A stretch of 64,000 bases of DNA from Pelodera strongyloides (Eukaryota; Nematoda; Chromadorea; Rhabditida; Rhabditidae), in the NCBI GenBank assembly GCA_036852015.1, contig JAANDG010000149.1:1-64000 (forward strand). Direction: 5' to 3'. Below, piece after piece: positions 61,780 to 64,000 of the stretch. Numbering within the stretch: the first letter of the stretch is position 1; every line of letters begins with the position of its first letter. Position numbers and translations under genes: made by a program. The notes under the pieces are model-generated. The model made no database searches. It had not been told where the DNA came from and worked only from the letters and a program-made list of their open reading frames with translations.

Positions 61780-62176
61780 TTAAAGGGACAGGCCCATCAA
61801 AGTAAACCTATATTTACGAAACGTTCTTAATGTATATAAAGCATTTTTATTACAATATATACAAACCAAATTTCACCTACTTTCGCCCTCGAGGACTTTT
61901 TCCGATGTGCTCATCATCATATGTATACCATGAAGCTGCAGACTTCCAAGGTGTATATGCAAATCTAGCTCGCATTTTAATTTCTTGATAAATTTGCGTA
62001 GACAGCTTCGATCTCTGCCGTTTTACGGTATACATATGATGATGAGCACATCGGAAAAAGTCCTCGAGGGCGAAAGTAGGTGAAATTGGGTTTGTATATA
62101 TTGTAATAAAAATGCTCTATACACATTATGAATACGTCGTAAATATAGGTTTACTTTGATGGGCCTGTCCCTTTAA
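61780..62176. mobile_element. MITE, TTAAAGGGACAGGCCCATC family, copy 2
   Basis: The ends TTAAAGGGACAGGCCCATCA and TGATGGGCCTGTCCCTTTAA are exact reverse complements, with long arms sharing TATATACAAACC and TTTTCCGATG blocks with the copy at 17,332-17,742. Confidence 0.88.
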
Positions 62177-62486
62177 TAATTTCCGTGCTAAGTAGTAACG
62201 CGTACCAAATCTCTGATAAAGGGTCCCTTTTCTGATAATCTCTGATAAAGGATCCCTTTTTTCGCCGCGCTCCAGACGCGTTGGGTCAGTATAATGTGCG
62301 CCTGTTGTTTACTTCTGGTTTGTGAAGAAGTGAAGAGCGAAGGAAGCTTCATGGTCTATGATTTTGAAAATATGAAAAAAAAAAGATAAAAGGAGCACCT
62401 AGGTAGCAAAGAAAAATTAGCGCTGAAGTAAAGATAAATGATGAAAGTTTTTTTTTAGTTCCGAGCATATGTATATGGCTGCGCAG

Positions 62487-62925
62487 GGTATTCCACGGCA
62501 GGCCAGGGTATTTCATGGTTTCCCAGGGTATTCCAGGGTATTCCGGTATTCCGCGGTATGCCAGGGTATTCCACGGTATTCCCACGGTTGCCCAGGGTAT
62601 TCCACGGTATTCCAGGTATTCCGCGGTTGCCCAGGGTATTCCGGTTGCCCAGGTATTACACGGTTGCCCATGTTATTCCACGGTTTCCCAGGTATTCCAC
62701 GGTTGCCAGGGTATTCCACGTATTCCAGGTATTCCGCGGTTGCCCAGGGTATTCCACGGGTGCCCAGGGTATTCCACGGTTGCCCGGGTATTCCAGGTAT
62801 TCCCAGGTATTCCACGGTTGCCCAGGGTATTCCAGGGTATTCCAGGGTATTCCGCGGTTGCCCAGGTATTCCACGGTTGCCCAGGGTATTCCACGGTTGC
62901 CCGGTATTCCAGGGTATTCCAAAAG
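62487..62925. repeat. Minisatellite, about 20-22-bp unit
   Basis: About 20 imperfect tandem copies of GGTATTCCACGGTTGCCCAG, with variants GGTATTCCAG and GGTATTCCGC. All six frames are open over much of it; these frames are by-products of a unit without stops. Confidence 0.92.
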
Positions 62926-64000
62926 GTGTCTTACCCAATAAGCCGTAGTTCTAAAGTACGGGAGGGCCCGAAACGCGGCCATATCTGGGTAATCTAAACA
63001 TTCTTAGCCTTGACTTTACTACCCTAACAGATGTACTGTACTCTAAACCATTCTGAAGAATAATACTCCTGCCATGTTCAATTAACATGGCGACCGAAAT
63101 TCCTCATAATTATAATCTCAACCAGGGTAGCCATATAAAAGGAAAAATTTAACACCACTACACCAATACCATATGCAAAGAAAAACTGGGGTGATGCTAT
63201 CGTGCTATCCCATTAGCATTTGGATTTTGGGTAATAATTGCAAATTGGGGTAATTGGGAGTGAAAACGACTAACGGCTAACCCACTAGTGTAATAATGAA
63301 GAAAGTAGGTTAAGCTCGCTTGAAAGGAATACAACGTAAGATACAGTAAACCTGGATGAACTGGAGTACCATTTTTTTATTTAGGGCATCATTCTTCGTA
63401 AAAACCAACTCATGGGATAGGACTGGATCTCCTGGTATTTATTATGGTCATGTTACCATGTGTGTGGTAGCGATGAAAAATGCTACTAATGTCCACTCCT
63501 AATGTAATTCTCAGCAGAAAAACACTAAAGCAAGTTTGGAGTAAAGCGCAATAAGCGCATTATTTTAAGTTCCGACTTTATTTGATGAATCAAAATACGT
63601 GAGGAGTGACGACCGGCCACAGGCCGCGGCTCTGAACCTCGGACGCGCAGCGCAGCAATGCATTTGCGCGGACGCCGAATTGCAGGAGCGCGTCCGCGCA
63701 AAAATGTTGCTGCACTGCGCGCAAACGGACCACGTGCATGCACAATGCCTGCCCCTAGCACTTTTTTCGCACTTCAGCGGCCCATAAAAACTATACAAAA
63801 GCCAAATAAACACTACAAAAGATATATAAATGTTTATTTGCGTAAATAAAGTCTGAACACGACATAATAACAATTAAAAACAGAAATACAGTGATTAAAG
63901 AAACATACAATCAATGAGGAGTTTTTAATTACTACGTACCGGCTGGTTCTAGTAACAAACAGAAAATTGTATGTGACTATATCTAAAGAATATCCAGGTA
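62926..64000. other. Right-end interval with a GC-rich palindromic block
   Basis: No gene is seen. At about 63,640-63,725, GCGCAGCGCAGCAATGCATT and TTGCGCGGACGC on the left are mirrored by GCGTCCGCGCAA and GTTGCTGCACTGCGCGC, giving a strong hairpin. The rest is AT-rich and featureless. Confidence 0.5.

Noticed and set aside
62487..62925. CRISPR-like array
   Set aside because: Eukaryotic context, contiguous units without unique spacers; it is a minisatellite.
62469..62997. Overlapping ORFs on both strands with GIPRLPRVFHGCPGYS-type repeats
   Set aside because: All frames are open because the minisatellite unit has no stops; there is no start context or non-repeat coding flank.

Overview
This is a eukaryotic, metazoan window: genes are split into many short exons with GT-AG (and two GC-AG) introns, and the space between them is packed with short inverted-repeat elements, tRNA-derived SINEs and simple repeats. 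A BEL/Pao retrotransposon with a phlebovirus-type envelope gene, a combination best known from nematodes (Tas/Cer-type elements), makes a nematode or related invertebrate my best guess. That is inference only.

Three protein-coding genes could be assembled exon by exon, all on the minus strand. (1) 59,939-47,332: PWP2/UTP1 (25 exons, about 883 aa), a WD40 protein of the small-subunit processome. (2) 46,424-24,791: DDX24/Mak5 (26 exons, about 828 aa, or 871 aa with both copies of a duplicated exon), a nucleolar DEAD-box helicase of large-subunit biogenesis. (3) 19,233-15,128: a secreted protein with six EF-hands (7 exons, 243 aa). PWP2 and DDX24 are head-to-tail about 0.9 kb apart and both act in ribosome assembly. 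Between DDX24 and the EF-hand gene there are exon-like pieces of an unassigned gene (about 24.1-21.2 kb).

The first intron of DDX24 (46,319-34,183) holds an 11.3-kb BEL/Pao element (34,811-46,088) in the same orientation as the gene. It has 401-bp LTRs differing at four positions plus two 2-nt indels, a 5-bp target duplication (ATTAG), and a leader of GCGC-rich repeats. Its coding order is gag-protease-RT, RNase H-integrase, phlebovirus-like envelope, and a separate downstream ORF with three CCHC zinc knuckles laid out like those of its own Gag. Two lesions break it: a frame break after RT and a 143-bp tandem duplication in env. The downstream zinc-knuckle ORF is the best candidate here for something undescribed.

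The left 15 kb (1-15,100) is mostly repeats. It also holds an isolated collagen exon (4,423-4,548, plus strand) and a tandem set of homologous exon-like cassettes of unknown family (7.3-8.8 kb). The right end (60-64 kb) holds inverted-repeat elements and a minisatellite, with no gene seen.

A recurring theme is small tandem duplications that copy an exon edge and its splice site but leave one complete exon intact. I found these in the EF-hand gene, the unassigned gene and PWP2. DDX24 has a full in-frame exon duplication. DDX24 exon 3 is also interrupted by about 113 T's flanked by a 12-bp duplication, which may be real or an assembly artefact.
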